Shown one piece after another: positions 1 through 11,284 of a stretch of DNA of 64,000 nucleotides. The notes under the pieces were generated by a model. That model saw nothing but the letters and a program-made list of their open reading frames with translations. It ran no database searches and was not told the DNA's origin. Position numbers and translations under genes: made by a program. Position 1 is the first letter of the stretch. Every line of letters starts with the position of its first letter. Origin of the DNA: Odontocerum albicorne (Eukaryota > Arthropoda > Insecta > Trichoptera > Odontoceridae); NCBI GenBank assembly GCA_949825065.1, contig OX463842.1, positions 37,133,323-37,197,322 on the forward strand. The letters run 5' to 3'.

Positions 1-189
1 TTTCTGTGCATCCATCCATAAATTGAAAGAAATTGCTACATGACAACAAATCTGCCATGTAGCACTGTATATACCGGAAGTGGTGCACTATATATACAGG
101 AAGTGTTGCATTGTATATACACGAAGTATAATATAATACCTTATTTGGTTCGATGTGTTTTACTCGTAAGCCGTATAGAAGTATTCTTT

Positions 190-345
190 TATACTTTTGT
201 CCCGTACAGTACAATCGTTTACAACCAAACAGAAATATCTTAAGTGAAAACTTGACTGAAAAAATTGGGTTCTAACGTGAATCGAACTCACAATCCTCTG
301 GGTTGGTAGTCAGGCGTCTTATCTACTAGAAGGTTGTGAGGTACA
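190..345 (-). repeat. SINE-A copy, tRNA-derived, degenerate
   Basis: Reverse-strand copy of the commonest short repeat in the window. The tRNA-like head lies at the right end: an A-box region ending near 345 and a B-box-like stretch around 275-300 (complement of a GGTTCGATTCC-type box). The body holds the complement of the TTTTCACTTAAG segment. The tail (GTACAGTACAATCG complement) is present but the middle of the tail is deleted. The family was recognised by comparison with the best copy at 52215-52431. Confidence 0.7.
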
Positions 346-985
346 TTATTTAATAAAAACCACTTTTTCTAAATTAAATGAGTCTGAATACTTTCTCATT
401 AGATCAGGCTGTATGCTTGCAAGTATAAAAAAAAACATCAGAAACCTTTTTTTTAATTTCATTTCCGCAACACGAAGTTATGTCGAGCCATTTCTTTCCA
501 TTAGACGAAGCGAGGCGATGTGTCTCGAACCGAAACGTGGTCACGTGTAAAGACTGGGGTGAACCGGAATAATTGGGGTGTGGAGTGCTGAATGTCGTAT
601 CTTGTCTTGTCTGCACCCCGAACAGAACACAGTCGGCAAATACAATTACGTTTCCCAACATGTATATACTTTGTTTCTGTTAGATATTTTTGCAAGCTTG
701 CGTCATTTGACCTACTTTTCTCGTTTATCAAAAATCTTATGTGATATGAAATGTCTTTTTTCGCATTTTCTGAGGAATAGATAATTTTAAAAGAGGGCAC
801 AGTAAATCTTCTTAAAATTAGAAGAGTAGACATAAGTGGTTTAGACGCGATAGGAACGTAAAAAGTAGAAAGTTAAAAATAAGGGAAGATCTATTATTTT
901 TACCTAATCCAAAAGAGACGACGAGATGTTGAAGATAATAAACATAACCACTATTTTATTTACTCAAATAATATTACAATAGCAT
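346..985. other. Unassigned stretch with a GC-richer patch
   Basis: No gene or repeat was recognised. A GC-richer patch at about 470-650 gives overlapping open frames on both strands (for example 110 aa at 501-833, minus). None has a recognisable motif, and the overlap suggests chance frames. Confidence 0.3.
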
Positions 986-1495
986 TTTAGTGCCAATTTT
1001 GGTGGTCTACAAAAGTATTTTGGTGTCAACTTTGATGTGTGGTTGTGAAATGTGGATATGGAAAAAAACTAATAGAAGCCCAATAAATGCTGTAGTGATG
1101 CGTGCACAAAGAAGAATGCATGGAGTGACAACGTATGAAATTATAAGGCATGTGAACTTAAGGCTGACGTGTTAAGTAAGATGAATAAGAGTACGTTGAG
1201 ATGGTTTGGGGATGTAGAACGAATGAATGAAGAAATACTAATAAAACAGATATACAGTGCAGATTTGAGTGGAAAGCGTTATGAGAGGAAGACCAAATAA
1301 GTTATGGTTGGATCAAGTGAATGGTATTCTAAAAGAAGGAAAAGTAGAAAGTCAGAGAAATCGTAGAGGTTTTATGAGAAGGTGTGTGGGTATGGAAGAG
1401 GCTAAGGATGCGTGTCAAGTTAAGAAAGTGAGGCGCTTTGTGTCTGCCTACCCCGACAGGGAGATGGCGTGATGGTATGTATGTAAATAATATTA
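985..1495 (+). pseudogene. LINE-F: C-terminal remnant of a non-LTR reverse transcriptase ORF
   Basis: Frames spread over 990-1175 and 1269-1472 match the extreme C-terminus of insect non-LTR retrotransposon polyproteins. Seen in order: a CGCEMWIWKK segment (usual form GSETW), NAVVMRAQRRMHGV, RWFGDVERMNEE, then RPNKLWLDQVNGIL, a cysteine-bearing helix and a terminal SAYPDREMA. Frameshifts and stops break it, and no catalytic RT motif is present, so it is a dead 5'-truncated copy. It is the best-preserved LINE-F 3' end here and serves as reference for the other LINE-F fragments. Confidence 0.8.
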
Positions 1496-2018
1496 ATCAA
1501 TAAAACGCTTACACTTTGGGTCGTTGGCTTCACAATTTTAGTAATATTTTGTGTGAATAAATATCCTTCATCGTTTTCTTGAGAACTCTTAATAGCTAAA
1601 AGAAATCATATTTTTATTATTTAACATTTTAATAAAAACACATGTGGTGGAATTATAACTTAAAAGTAATTTCTTCCTATATTTTCTAGTAGATGATCAC
1701 CATTCAATCTACTCAATGATCACTTACTAGCTGGGAACACCCAAATTTATGTGAAATACTATTTTAAAAACAGCTTTTTTTTCATTATTTCTGAATGAAA
1801 GTAGTATTTTGAAAAAGTAAATAAAATGAATTTAAGGATTAGGGTGGAAATCGTGTAGGAGTTGGTGACGAAGAATATTTTAAGATAAATAATGTTTTAA
1901 TAGTTTTATCTTAACATTTATAAGGATAAAGCAAATCTGACTGAGCTAGAAAAATCATGAAATAATATTGATGTGTTGAACACGTTATTTTTTATTTAAT
2001 TTTAGCTTCATTTACAAT
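1496..2018. other. Unassigned AT-rich stretch
   Basis: No coding signal, tRNA-like box or recognised repeat was seen. Confidence 0.3.
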
Positions 2019-2119
2019 AATACAATTTTGGAAAAGGTTGGAACACTTAATGTGGCACTTAGTACAAACATTAAGTGTTTTGCCAACCTCAGTTACTCAG
2101 TTTTTTTTTAAATTGTATT
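2019..2119. repeat. Small foldback/hairpin element
   Basis: Inverted arms of about 20 bases (2035-2053 with 2068-2089: AGGTTGG plus AACACTTAATGT against their complements, with a 3-base bulge) lie inside outer 10-base arms AATACAATTT (2019-2028) and AAATTGTATT (2110-2119). This symmetrical structure resembles a tiny MITE. Target duplications were not resolved. Confidence 0.5.
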
Positions 2120-2762
2120 ATAGAAATGAAAAGGTACCCATGTTAATGTCTTAAGTTGAAACAATTAAAAACATTTTACTTTATCCGTATTCATTTTAAT
2201 AATAATAACTAAATTTTACCAAAGCTTCGTTTGATTAAAATGGCACAAAAATTTATAATTTGTCTTAAAGCTGATATTACAAACATTTTTCTGACGGTGG
2301 ATTTTCTACGTGCATCAAACATATTTTTTTACGTTCATTTGGTTCAACTTAGATTTCTGGTACTTCCTCACCTATATTTAGACGTAATCATGCAAAAACG
2401 ATTTTACCCACATTTTACCTCTACTGAGACAATTAAGGAAATATCCAGCTTCTGTCTATAGGCTTGTATGGAACATTTTTTAAAATGAAATTTTACCATT
2501 TATTTTTGTACGAACAGAATGTTAATGAGTTTTTTTATAGTTCAAATAAACTAAACAATATTTTTTTGTAGATTCGATGTTTTTATATAATCGTTCATTT
2601 TAGAAAAAAAAACTATATCAAAATATTCCACTCCACCTTTCCTCGTTCCCATTTTAATCAATTTTAATAAGATCAAACAAAAGAACATTTAATGCACCGC
2701 TCTTTAAAGAAACGTATCTTTAATGGCGCTGTTACGCGGGAATTGAACATATTCTTATTTAA
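2120..2762. other. Unassigned AT-rich stretch
   Basis: A 76-codon open frame at 2231-2461 (+) has no recognisable motif and is probably chance. Nothing else was recognised. Confidence 0.3.
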
Positions 2763-2990
2763 ATATTAAAAATAAATAAATAAATACAAGTTTATTGATA
2801 GCAACATAATACATTTCAAGAACACATTAAAAAGAGAATACATTAAAAAACAGAAGCTATCAAAAGGTCTGAGCTCATCTAATAACATCCCCCGGCCAAG
2901 ATACAACCCACCAATATAGGACGAGCCCAGCCACGGGGACACCCCACACGAGCCCACACGAGATAAGACGAGCATAATGGTGGCTGCGGC
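2763..2990 (-). repeat. LINE-G 3' untranslated end
   Basis: Closely matches the 3' end of the LINE at 47925-49625: the AATAAACTTGTATTTATTTA-type terminus (minus strand), a GAACACATTAAAAAGA segment, and the GGCCAAGATACA plus GAGCCCAGCCACGGGGACACC module. The copy stops soon after that module, so this is a strongly 5'-truncated insertion with no coding part. Confidence 0.75.
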
Positions 2991-2999
2991 TGTTAGATT

Positions 3000-3195
3000 G
3001 TATGCTTTTTAGTATCTGCAGTTTTTAAAAAACATATTTAAACAGCAGAAATAATAATAAATAAGAAACTGTAGCAATGTAAAACGAACGGCAAAGAAAC
3101 TTTTGTAAATGTACCATATGTCTTCCAAAATGTAATATTGACACATTCGGCTTCAGGTGATATGTACGAGTATTTCCTGAACATTAGTTAACATT
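3000..3195 (+). repeat. REP-H dispersed repeat copy
   Basis: Shares with 20240-20440 and 56180-56325 a GGTGGCTGCGGC-like start (the first two only), an A-rich middle and a conserved terminal block around ACACATTCGGCTTCAGGTG. The class is not known to me. Confidence 0.5.
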
Positions 3196-3239
3196 AGTGA
3201 TTCAACTATTACATTTTATTTCCTATGGTTTAGATACGA

Positions 3240-4110
3240 TCAAGGATAATTAAAATATATTTAATGAAACTAATTTATTTATTAATTTTTAAATTTCTTT
3301 TCCAAATCAGCCTTTCCAAAAAATCAAATGGAAACAACAATAAATAAAACAATATAAAAAAAACAACAACAAAACTGAATAACATCAAAATATGAACAAC
3401 ACATAATCAAAATGCCAAGACCTTTTAATATCATCTGATTTACCTTGTTTTTTATGTTAAAGCTGAATGAACATGCAAAATTTATATTACTAGTAATGTA
3501 CTGTATTTTCTTGTATTAATTTGTTTTTTCTATTAATAAATGAGTTATTATTATTATTTTAAGTGTTTTTAATTTAGAAAAAAAGCTCTAAATAATTTCA
3601 ATATAAACTAAACCAATTTGGCAGGTTACTTGACTAGCAATACTCGTATCCAACATGTCACTTGCGTAGACCTTTGAATTCTTCTATATAATATTTTGCA
3701 GAACTAACGCAATACAGGTATTTATTTTACGCTTCATTATCAAAACAGTATTTATCAGATGTATAATTGTATTGTATACATCACGGTGTTTTTCTGTTGA
3801 TATTTTCAAAGTAATTTTAATGAGTTTAAAACTCTTCTTTACCAATCCCACAGACTTCTCAGAATTCCCAAAGTGGCTGACCATGGATACCACGAGTTTC
3901 ATCAAAATTAATGGCGCCATTGTCCCATAATATGAGTTTTATTATATGTCCATGAATCCCACAGCTCGGTCGTTACAATTTCCAACGGGAAACGGACAAA
4001 TACCTTCATATTATATTTCAACTTATTCCGTTGAACAAACATAACAAGAACCATGTAATATTTTCAAAACACCTTTTTATTTCCGTTACAATAACGGACA
4101 AAACCTTTTG
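3240..4110. other. Unassigned AT-rich stretch
   Basis: Long A/T runs and a 78-codon minus-strand frame (3684-3920) without recognisable domains. No supported gene. Confidence 0.3.
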
Positions 4111-4114
4111 GCTT

Positions 4115-4545
4115 TGATATTACTCAGCGGCCTTGGTATAACGGTTACCATTCACACTAAGCAATTGACACTAAAGGTTCAATTCCTGACGGATTAAATT
4201 CCGGGTTGGCTTGGACTGTTTTACATAAAAAAAAATAATCTGTAGCTTATAAGTTGCGTACCATAAATAATTATATCGCTATTAAAAACAAAAAAATGGC
4301 GCTATATAAAACTCTGTCTAGTGAAAGGCTGCAACAGATTAAATCTGTCGTTCGTCTTGAAAATTTAATATTCTTGCCGTCGTAACTTTAGGTTTGATAT
4401 GTCAAGATTGTGTGCTTGCTGAAGTACAACAGTTTGCACACAATAAATCAATGTACGCACAGACATCTTCCAGCCATAGGATCGCTGATAATCATACTCG
4501 TTCACGAGGGATAGCCTATAATATTTAAAATTGTATTTTAATGTA
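4115..4545 (+). repeat. tRNA-related repeat (SINE-C-like head) with a tail shared with 55815-56105
   Basis: The head at about 4130-4195 reads CGGCCTTGGTATAACGGTTA then GGTTCAATTCCTGA, spaced like pol III A and B boxes. Downstream, 4345-4540 aligns with 55915-56105, sharing the blocks TTGCTGAAGTACAACAG, CACACAATAA.CCAAT and CATAGGAT.GCTGA. Two diverged copies of the same element are the simplest reading. Confidence 0.5.
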
Positions 4546-5482
4546 CATTTTATCTTGACCGGCTATTGTGGCTTATTGAGTGAGTACATATTTTGAAAAG
4601 TTGAGTGAGTACATGTCAGTTATGTGCCCGAGTTTGCCGATTGGCCTAATTAAATATAATGTTTTAAAATATATCATTATTGTAGACTTTTGTCGAAGAA
4701 GACTAAAATATTATATGAAGGAATACACTGCAATACAAATCGATGAAGGAATTTGAATACAGTATTCTTTACAATATGCTACATTAACACCGTAATTTAC
4801 TCTGTCAACCGTTTAAACCCCCTTTTCTCATTGCCTTGACAAATGGAGAACCCTTCCGTTTGGGCAACTTCCTATGAACCTCTTAACTCGAAACAACCGC
4901 CCGTTGCTTGTATGGCAGGGAAAATATGACCACATTTCGGACAGTCACAACCAGTTTATCCGCACCATTTTTACTAGTTTAACATGGCTGTCCATTGCCA
5001 ATTTATGGTCTTTTGATCCTTAAGAATGAGGGAGTCCAGTTATGAGCATGAATCACAGGGGTCGTTTTTTATGTTTGACATACATTTTCCAGGTTATTTG
5101 AGTAGTGGATATCGTGGTCTATTGAAATTTATACTTAAATCGTCTGATGTTTACAAATCAATAAGCTTACTTTACCGACGCAAGTCAACCATATTATTAC
5201 GTATGATTTACTACATAAGAATAGGTATATGAAAATAATTTTATGATGAAAAATTTTGAGAAATTTATTTATAAGATATAAAATTTCTATTTTTCCTCGG
5301 AGGAGTAGTAACCCAATCGCTCATAGCTTCTAGCTTTTTTGTTCTAACCAATCAGAACGAGAGCTAAATATTTACGACCTGCTAAGCCTAATTAGTACAA
5401 CGCCTGTCTTCAACTGGGGGCTGCGGTTTATGTTCCTGTTGGTGCTCAGAATTTTCAAAAAAGGTTCCCGTCTGATTTTCTC
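4546..5482. other. Unassigned stretch
   Basis: A 68-codon frame at 5026-5232 has no recognisable motif. No repeat was recognised. Confidence 0.3.
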
Positions 5483-6117
5483 TTAACCTTTCCTTCCCGG
5501 TGTTGGGTATCTTCTACACGTTGCTTCAAATAACCATCAATATCTCTATAAATATAATAAATACAAGGTTAAGATTCTAGGTATTCCTCCATAATATATT
5601 TACGCATTGATTTAAAAAATAATATTAATAATAATCAGAATTTATCGACTACATCGTAAGTATTTTCTGAATATCGGAAACAAATTCGCATTTAAACGCT
5701 GTGAGTGCCTCGATCTTGGGTCTTGACGATAGGTGAAAAGTATGCGGGAAGCGCGACACTATATTCGCATCTCACTTTTGCATACGTCACTGAATAGCGA
5801 GGAGCGCAATTGTCTCCACCTCGCAAGTGTAAGCGACGCCCGAGTTAGCCCCCAACCCTGCCGCGCTGCAGTAGCTGTTGAGCTGGCAACGAGACTAGAC
5901 CTACGCCCGTTCCGTGAGCGGTGCCAGATGGTTTTTTAATGTTTTCAGCAAATAAATCTCAATTATTATAATTTTTAACTTCAATTATAATTAATTAAGG
6001 GGATTATCTATGAATGTTCTTATTTTTCCGATTTAAAATCGCTAATTTTTGATCGCGTACTCACTACCCAACACCGGAACACGCGTTTCATTTTTATCAC
6101 CGTAAGGGAAGGGTTAA
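5483..6117. mobile_element. piggyBac-type MITE with TTAA target duplication
   Basis: TTAA at 5483-5486 and 6114-6117 flanks a 627-bp element (5487-6113). The left end begins CCTTTCCTTCCCGGTGTTGG. The right end, read inward on the complement, is CCCTTCCCTTACGGTGATAA and reaches CCGGTGTTGGGTAGTG after about 24 extra bases. TTAA duplication plus C-rich inverted ends is the piggyBac superfamily signature. No transposase is encoded: the 68-codon frame at 5733-5939 has no DDE motif. The interior at about 5740-5930 is markedly GC-richer than its surroundings, which is unusual here. Confidence 0.7.
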
Positions 6118-6284
6118 GGTGTATACGTCTGGTTTTAACTATTGTTAAATCGCCGTTCTTATTGATTAGAAGAGATTACTAAATGGCAATACACTCGCCA
6201 GGCTGTACTGTAAATAACGACAGAGTGATAAAATATAATACAATAAAAATATTTTAAAAAGTTTTATGTGTAAAATCGTATCTC

Positions 6285-6372
6285 AATCGATGTTTTTAAT
6301 TCCATCGGGAATCTAACCGGAAACCCCACACTTGGATGTTAAAAGTTCTACCAACTAAGCCAGTTAATAATC
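6285..6372 (-). repeat. SINE-A head fragment, degenerate
   Basis: The complement of a tRNA-like head is visible: ATCGGGAATCTAACCGG (B-box region) followed by CTACCAACTAAGCC (A-box side). The tail is absent. Confidence 0.5.
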
Positions 6373-7080
6373 AATCCATCATTTCATTATGTAAATATCA
6401 ATATTTTGACACTCGTCAGATTACAAGTCACAAAAAGTTTTTTTTTAAATTCTAAAACAAAAAGTTTTGCATTGAATATCCCATTTATTTGTCTTGATTC
6501 ACAATGCCTTCATTATTGATTAAAGGTTTCCTTAAATTGAATCTCTGCGGTGCCATTATTCCGAGGTTTTTGTGGAAAGGCACCTTACGTTGATACTCAG
6601 AGCCTATTTGTATTCCCTGAACCTATCCTGAAATAAGAGTCGTAAACTCGGTTTAACGGGATCCTTAAAGGTCATTGGGCTCTACCCTCATCACGCTTCA
6701 AATACCCATTCTCACACAACGTATAAATTTGTAGATTTGTGCTAAGGTTACCTTTATACGAGTACATATTCAAAATAACATTTTGCGGATACGAGCTAAA
6801 TTATGTGTTTTATGATATAACATATCCAACGAAGTGAACGCAAAAAAAATTAACCCTTTGAACAAGGGTCATTCGAGTAATATTGTTGTGGCTATAAACA
6901 AGTTGGAATTATGTTTTGCTTTAATAACTTGCTGGAATAATAATTATTTATTAATGGTGTATTGAATTTAGTATCGTGTCCTTACAAAACAAGGGTAACC
7001 TTATTTTAAAACATTTTTTATACCTAATGCATAAATATAACGCGTTGACACATCCACATTCTTCCACTTAGACACACTAT
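6373..7080. other. Unassigned stretch
   Basis: No coding or repeat family was recognised. Confidence 0.3.
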
Positions 7081-7084
7081 TTTT

Positions 7085-7520
7085 ATTTTCTGTAGTCACA
7101 CATATCGTAATGAATCTTCTATTATTCATGAATTTAGCTTTATTTTCAAAATCTAGTCGACTGGATCCAGAAAAACGTTCCTCGATCTATGTACACCATG
7201 CACTTCTGACTTCTATATTCTTTTGGTAATCCTTTCGTTATTCATTCTTTCCAAAAACCATCTTAATTTTTTCTTTTGTATCTTATTAACTACTTCAGCA
7301 ATTCGTCGCTTTTTTCTTACATTAACACTTCACAAATTTTCCTTAGTTTTTCCTCATTAATATTCCTCTTTTCTTCCAAGTCCACATTTCTTTGTTAATA
7401 ATCTTGTTTAGTTTATTGAAGATATCTTTAGTTATCAAATTAAAAATAGACTGTTGTTCTCGTCATAAAGGGATATACTTTCCATAAATCCAAATTTTAT
7501 AAGAAATGTTAATCTTTTTC
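7085..7520 (-). pseudogene. LINE remnant (non-LTR RT C-terminal region)
   Basis: Diverged but collinear with the minus-strand LINE at 21595-21990. Shared blocks include TTTTCAAAATCTAGTCGACTGG (partly), TTGATCC/TGGATCCAG, GCACTTCTGACTTCTATATTC and CATTCTTTCCAAAAACCATC. These are complements of the RWFGHVERM...WLDQV coding region. It is heavily decayed with no open frame. Confidence 0.5.
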
Positions 7521-7529
7521 TCTTAAAAA

Positions 7530-8640
7530 AAACTTGTTTCTCACGTCTAGTTTTGTTTCTTTACTTTTTTTGATCAATAGTAAAAATAAGTTTCCGAAAA
7601 TTCTGCTATATTTCATACATAACATAAAATACAACCATTTTTCTTTAAAGTTCCTCTCCTCTTCGGAGGTTGGCAATCATTATGCCCATTTGACCGTTGA
7701 GGTAGCAGTTCAAAGATGTAGTACCACAATTAAAATATTTCTATAAGTTCATCAACCAAGAGATCCGTCTTCTTTCCGTACTTCTACCGAATTTTCTGCA
7801 GCAATATCAGTTGAAGGAATGCATTTTTTTCTCCTCGCATTATATTTCTAAAGTACTCAAACTTCATTTTGATGGTAGATAACATTTCTTCATCTTTACC
7901 GTTTCAAGATCTCATAATTTCGTACTTTACCAACCCATGAGACTTTTAGCATTGTTCGGTAGAATTACATTTCAAAATCTTCTAGATTCTTTATGGTGGC
8001 ATAATTAAGCGTCTATTCTCCAACACTATAGAGATGTACGAAGAATATTTAGAAAATACTTTTGATCGAATTCAATAATTAATTTTTTACATCTTATTTA
8101 AGTATGTGAGAGCGAGAACAAAAAAAAATACTTAAGAAGAATAATTACCTTTTCTATTGTAGAAGAAAGTAAACTGGTTAAATATGAGAAATCGGTGTCA
8201 AATGCATGTGCTGTCTCTTTTGTATAACGTTCTGAACTGCCTCGCCACCCCTTTACATTTCGTCGAATATTTTCAGCGCCTGCCCGATCACTACGCTCAT
8301 GCGAAGATTGCCTATTACATTTCCAATGTTGTTCTTTATCTTTCACGTCGTACTTGACTGTCCAATTCGCTAGGTTTTGGAACTAGACTTTCCAAGTTAC
8401 GCAATACATAGTCCTTCGTTAGCGTGTTTCTAACAGCGATTAAAAAGTTTTTCCTTTAATGGCTTAGCGTACTTCCTGGGTCCTCAATCGGGCTTCAACC
8501 CAATATATTTTACTTTATCTTAGCTACAGATTGTTATATTTAAAAAGTAAAATAGTTTATATTTTCTTTTAAACTCGCAACCATTTTATTGTCATTGGGT
8601 AATAGTCGAATATAAATATTTATCCCAGCACTGAAAACAA
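7530..8640. other. Mostly unassigned, GC-richer patch at 8200-8350
   Basis: No gene is supported. The 82-codon minus frame at 8098-8346 covers a patch of more balanced base composition that I do not recognise; it may be part of an unknown repeat. Confidence 0.3.
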
Positions 8641-8647
8641 TTATGAT

Positions 8648-8700
8648 TGGCGGGTTTATTGCCAATTGGGAAGAGATCCCGATTGGCAATAAACCCGCCA
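8648..8700. repeat. Perfect 19-bp inverted repeat made from a SINE/LINE tail
   Basis: TGGCGGGTTTATTGCCAAT (8648-8666) is the exact complement of 8682-8700, with a 15-base loop containing GGGAAGAGATC. The right arm and loop match the GGAAGAGAT..CAATAAACCCGCCA tail shared by SINE-A and LINE-D, so the left arm looks like an inverted partial duplicate. Confidence 0.75.
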
Positions 8701-9262
8701 AATTCTATAGCGTACATTGAAGTATTCAAATAAAATAAAAATCGTTTGATTGAGTTTAAAAAGTTAATACAAGAAGAATTTAATGTATAGCTAATTTCTT
8801 TTCATACAATAAATTGAATATATTTACCGAAATTCATGTGATAGAATATTCATCAAATATCAAAACTGACTGAAATATTATATGTACAATAATTTGAATA
8901 TTTCCAATTCGTTTACGTCTAACGAATGATACACGTGATATTTGACGAACCATCCAATTGAAAAATAATCTGAAAAAGGATTGGATCAAGAAAAAAATAT
9001 TCCATTTACGATTTATTCCAGGATATCTCAAAAATTTGGTATTCATTTTGTATTATGAAATTTTCTGCACATATTTTCAGACAGTGTGGTTTTCTCGTTC
9101 AATTAAATTTTTGCGTTGGAGAATTTTGTATATACCTTTATTTTTTTGAGAAATTGATGGTAAATTTCAGCAGTATCAAATGACAAATGGATCAAATTCT
9201 TTCAAAGAGAAGAGTGTAATTTCTTTATATAATAGTAACATAGGTGAGTATATTATAACATA

Positions 9263-9800
9263 TAACGAGTTATATTATTATTATCCTAAGCTCGACAGCC
9301 CTGGGTGGGCCTTGGCTGAATCCAGGAGCTTCCTCCATTCTTGTCTGTTTGATGCCCTTATTCTCCAATTTCTCACTGGCAACACCGATGCATCCGTGTT
9401 GACACTGTCCATCCATCGCATTTTGGGCCTTCCTGGTCTTCTACGTCCCTGTGTTACTGAGAGCGTGAGGCGTTTTGTAGGGTTGTCGTCGTCCATTCTG
9501 ATTATGGGACCAGCCCATCTCAAGCGCCCTACTCTGACGGATCTGATCACATCGGGCTCTTTATAGATATCATATAGCTCTCGGTTATATCGACGACGCC
9601 AACCATTGTGGTCTCTCACTGGGCCGTATATTGTCCTAAGAACCCTTCTTTCAAATGCTGCGATGGACCCTTCAGTGTGTTTTGTCATCACCCAGGTTTC
9701 AGAGGCATATGTGAGGACTGGTTTGATCAGGGTCTTGTACAATAGTGTTTTTGTGGTTCTTCGCAGTAATTTGGATCTTAACTGTTTTAACGAGTTATAT
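9263..9800 (-). mobile_element. RTE-like LINE, 5'-truncated insertion with 13-bp target duplication
   Basis: The element (9276-9787) is flanked by the direct repeat TAACGAGTTATAT at 9263-9275 and 9788-9800. On the minus strand it ends in GGATAATAATAATA, a short-unit tail as in RTE-type elements. Its clean duplication and open reading frame make it one of the youngest insertions here. Confidence 0.85.
9281..9790 (-). CDS. C-terminal fragment of RTE-like endonuclease/reverse transcriptase polyprotein
   Basis: About 170 uninterrupted codons. Seen in order: LRSKLLRRTTKTLLYKTLIK, VLTYASETWVMTK, AFERRVLRTIYGPV, ELYDIYKEPDVI, RLRWAGPIIRMDDD, GRRRPGRPKMRWMDSV, then a terminal basic helix ending HPGLSSLG and a TAA stop. 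This is the post-catalytic 'thumb and tail' part of insect RTE-like polyproteins; endonuclease and catalytic RT domains are missing. The frame continues upstream into flanking DNA (to 9838) only by chance. Copies like this are not expected to be functional. Confidence 0.85.
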   Translation of the reverse strand, partial: LKQLRSKLLRRTTKTLLYKTLIKPVLTYASETWVMTKHTEGSIAAFERRVLRTIYGPVRDHNGWRRRYNRELYDIYKEPDVIRSVRVGRLRWAGPIIRMDDDNPTKRLTLSVTQGRRRPGRPKMRWMDSVNTDASVLPVRNWRIRASNRQEWRKLLDSAKAHPGLSSLG

Positions 9801-9915
9801 AGGCATGGCAAAATCGAAAGATGTATACCAGAATACAATGAATTAGAGATCTGTTCTCTCTACTTACCTCAATATGTACATAGCGTGATAAAGATGATAA
9901 TGATCAAATGAATTT
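9801..9915 (+). repeat. LINE-F-type 3' tail (right part of the disrupted host repeat)
   Basis: GGCATGGCAAAATCGAAAGATG, ATGAATTAGAGATCTGTTCTCTC and AGCGTGATAAAGATGATAATG match the terminal coding/3' region also seen at 17860-17990 and 57010-57085. The RTE insertion at 9276-9787 therefore landed in an older LINE remnant. Confidence 0.55.
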
Positions 9916-9969
9916 CCTCTAGTGATAATCAATCAAAATTTGATCACTCGTATGCTGCAAAACAGCTAA

Positions 9970-10262
9970 ACATGCAAACATTATCATCACCGTCGCGCCA
10001 TGCCCCTCTATTGAGATAAGCAGAGAGAATAGATATCTAATTAATTTTATCTCGGTACACATTTTTCGCTTTCATCACATTAATACATCTCATCATGTAA
10101 ACTATCCTATTATAAAAGCATTTCACTCATCAGTTTTTTTCGAATTTGATAAATGATATTCAAACCACCTCAACGTACTCTTTTCACCCTACTTAACTCG
10201 TCAATTTTAATATCACATTCATTATTAATAATAAATAACATTTCTTATTATGTCATACACCA
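9970..10262 (-). repeat. LINE-F-type 3' tail, reverse orientation
   Basis: ATCATCACCGTCGCGCCATG, a degenerate AGATAAGCAGAGAGAATAGATATC block, TCATCACATTAATACATCTCATCATG and the CCACCTCAACGTACTCTTTTC block are complements of the LINE-F 3' coding region (RWFGHVERM side at the right). No open frame remains. Confidence 0.6.
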
Positions 10263-10264
10263 AC

Positions 10265-10828
10265 ATATCACATATTCGTCGTTAGAAATGAAAATGTTAC
10301 AAAATTGAGAAAACGGAACAGCAGGAGGCGAGATTTATGAATTTATGTAGATAAGATAAAAGCTGTGTGCTTGGATAAAAAGGCCTTTTTTACATTAAAG
10401 GAACTTATCATGATGTGTTTATTCGTTGAATATTTCATTAATTCAGTTATATTTCATCATTTCTTTTGTCTTTACCTTTCAGTTATAATAATTATGATTA
10501 TTAGATTTATCATTACATCAGACGTGAAGGACCCAAACAAAAAAGATCCAACGCTTAAGGGTGTGTCACCGTTCATAAGGGCGGACTTACCTTAATTCAT
10601 TTTACTGAATACGAACCATTTCCACGAGCAAAAATATACATTAATATGAATGTAAATTCTACCCAAAATTAATTAACGAATGATAATAATTAAATACTCG
10701 AATACATTTCTTTGTAACTCTTGGTCATTACAGTATTAAAAAATTGTATATATAAAAATAAATATTATTTTCTTGTACTCATAGTCATCGTTGCTGGGCA
10801 TCGTAGTCAAGGATCCCTCTAGACATTC
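10265..10828. other. Unassigned AT-rich stretch
   Basis: A 76-codon frame at 10365-10595 is AT-rich and hydrophobic with no motif; it is probably chance. Confidence 0.3.
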
Positions 10829-10829
10829 T

Positions 10830-11110
10830 AACATCTATTAAGTTGGAAGTTGTTGTGGGAGCTGTTGCACACCAGTAAACAGGGCACACCGCTGTACTAA
10901 ATCCGATGGCACCGCAGTGAGATGATCGGAGCACACCGGCATGTTTTTTATCTTTTTTTTTAAAGAATAGATATGACTGAAGTCATAGGTATTATTATAC
11001 CCCCGAATACTTGTCGGAAAAATACTTATGTCCTTCGAAGGGTGTAGCACACTGCGGGGTTCGAATCGGTGACCTTTCGCACGTTACTGCGTCCAAAGTA
11101 CTGCCAACTT
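10830..11110 (-). repeat. SINE-B copy, tRNA-derived
   Basis: Reverse copy of the element at 46385-46640. The B-box complement is in GGGGTTCGAATCGGTGACC (about 11056-11074), with head bases further right. The body shares GACATAAGTATTTTTCCGACAAG, a TATTATACCCCCGAATAC segment and a second GC-rich block with CGGAGCACACCGG and CACCGCAGTGAG. A CTTTTTTTTTAA-like run separates the two parts. Confidence 0.7.
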
Positions 11111-11284
11111 GCTAGGCTGGTTGAACAATAGGACATCTAATTCCAAGAGAAATTGTCGAGTTTAATCTGTCGCTGATCGTAGTTTTACAGATTTATGTAG
11201 CGTCGTTTTGTTGTTACTTGATAGCGCTTTAACAAATATTATAAGCTAATATTAACTGCAGAAAAACTTGAATTCATATGTAAT

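Noticed and set aside
501..833. 110-codon minus-strand ORF as a gene
   Set aside because: No motif, no splice or promoter support, and competing frames of similar length on both strands.
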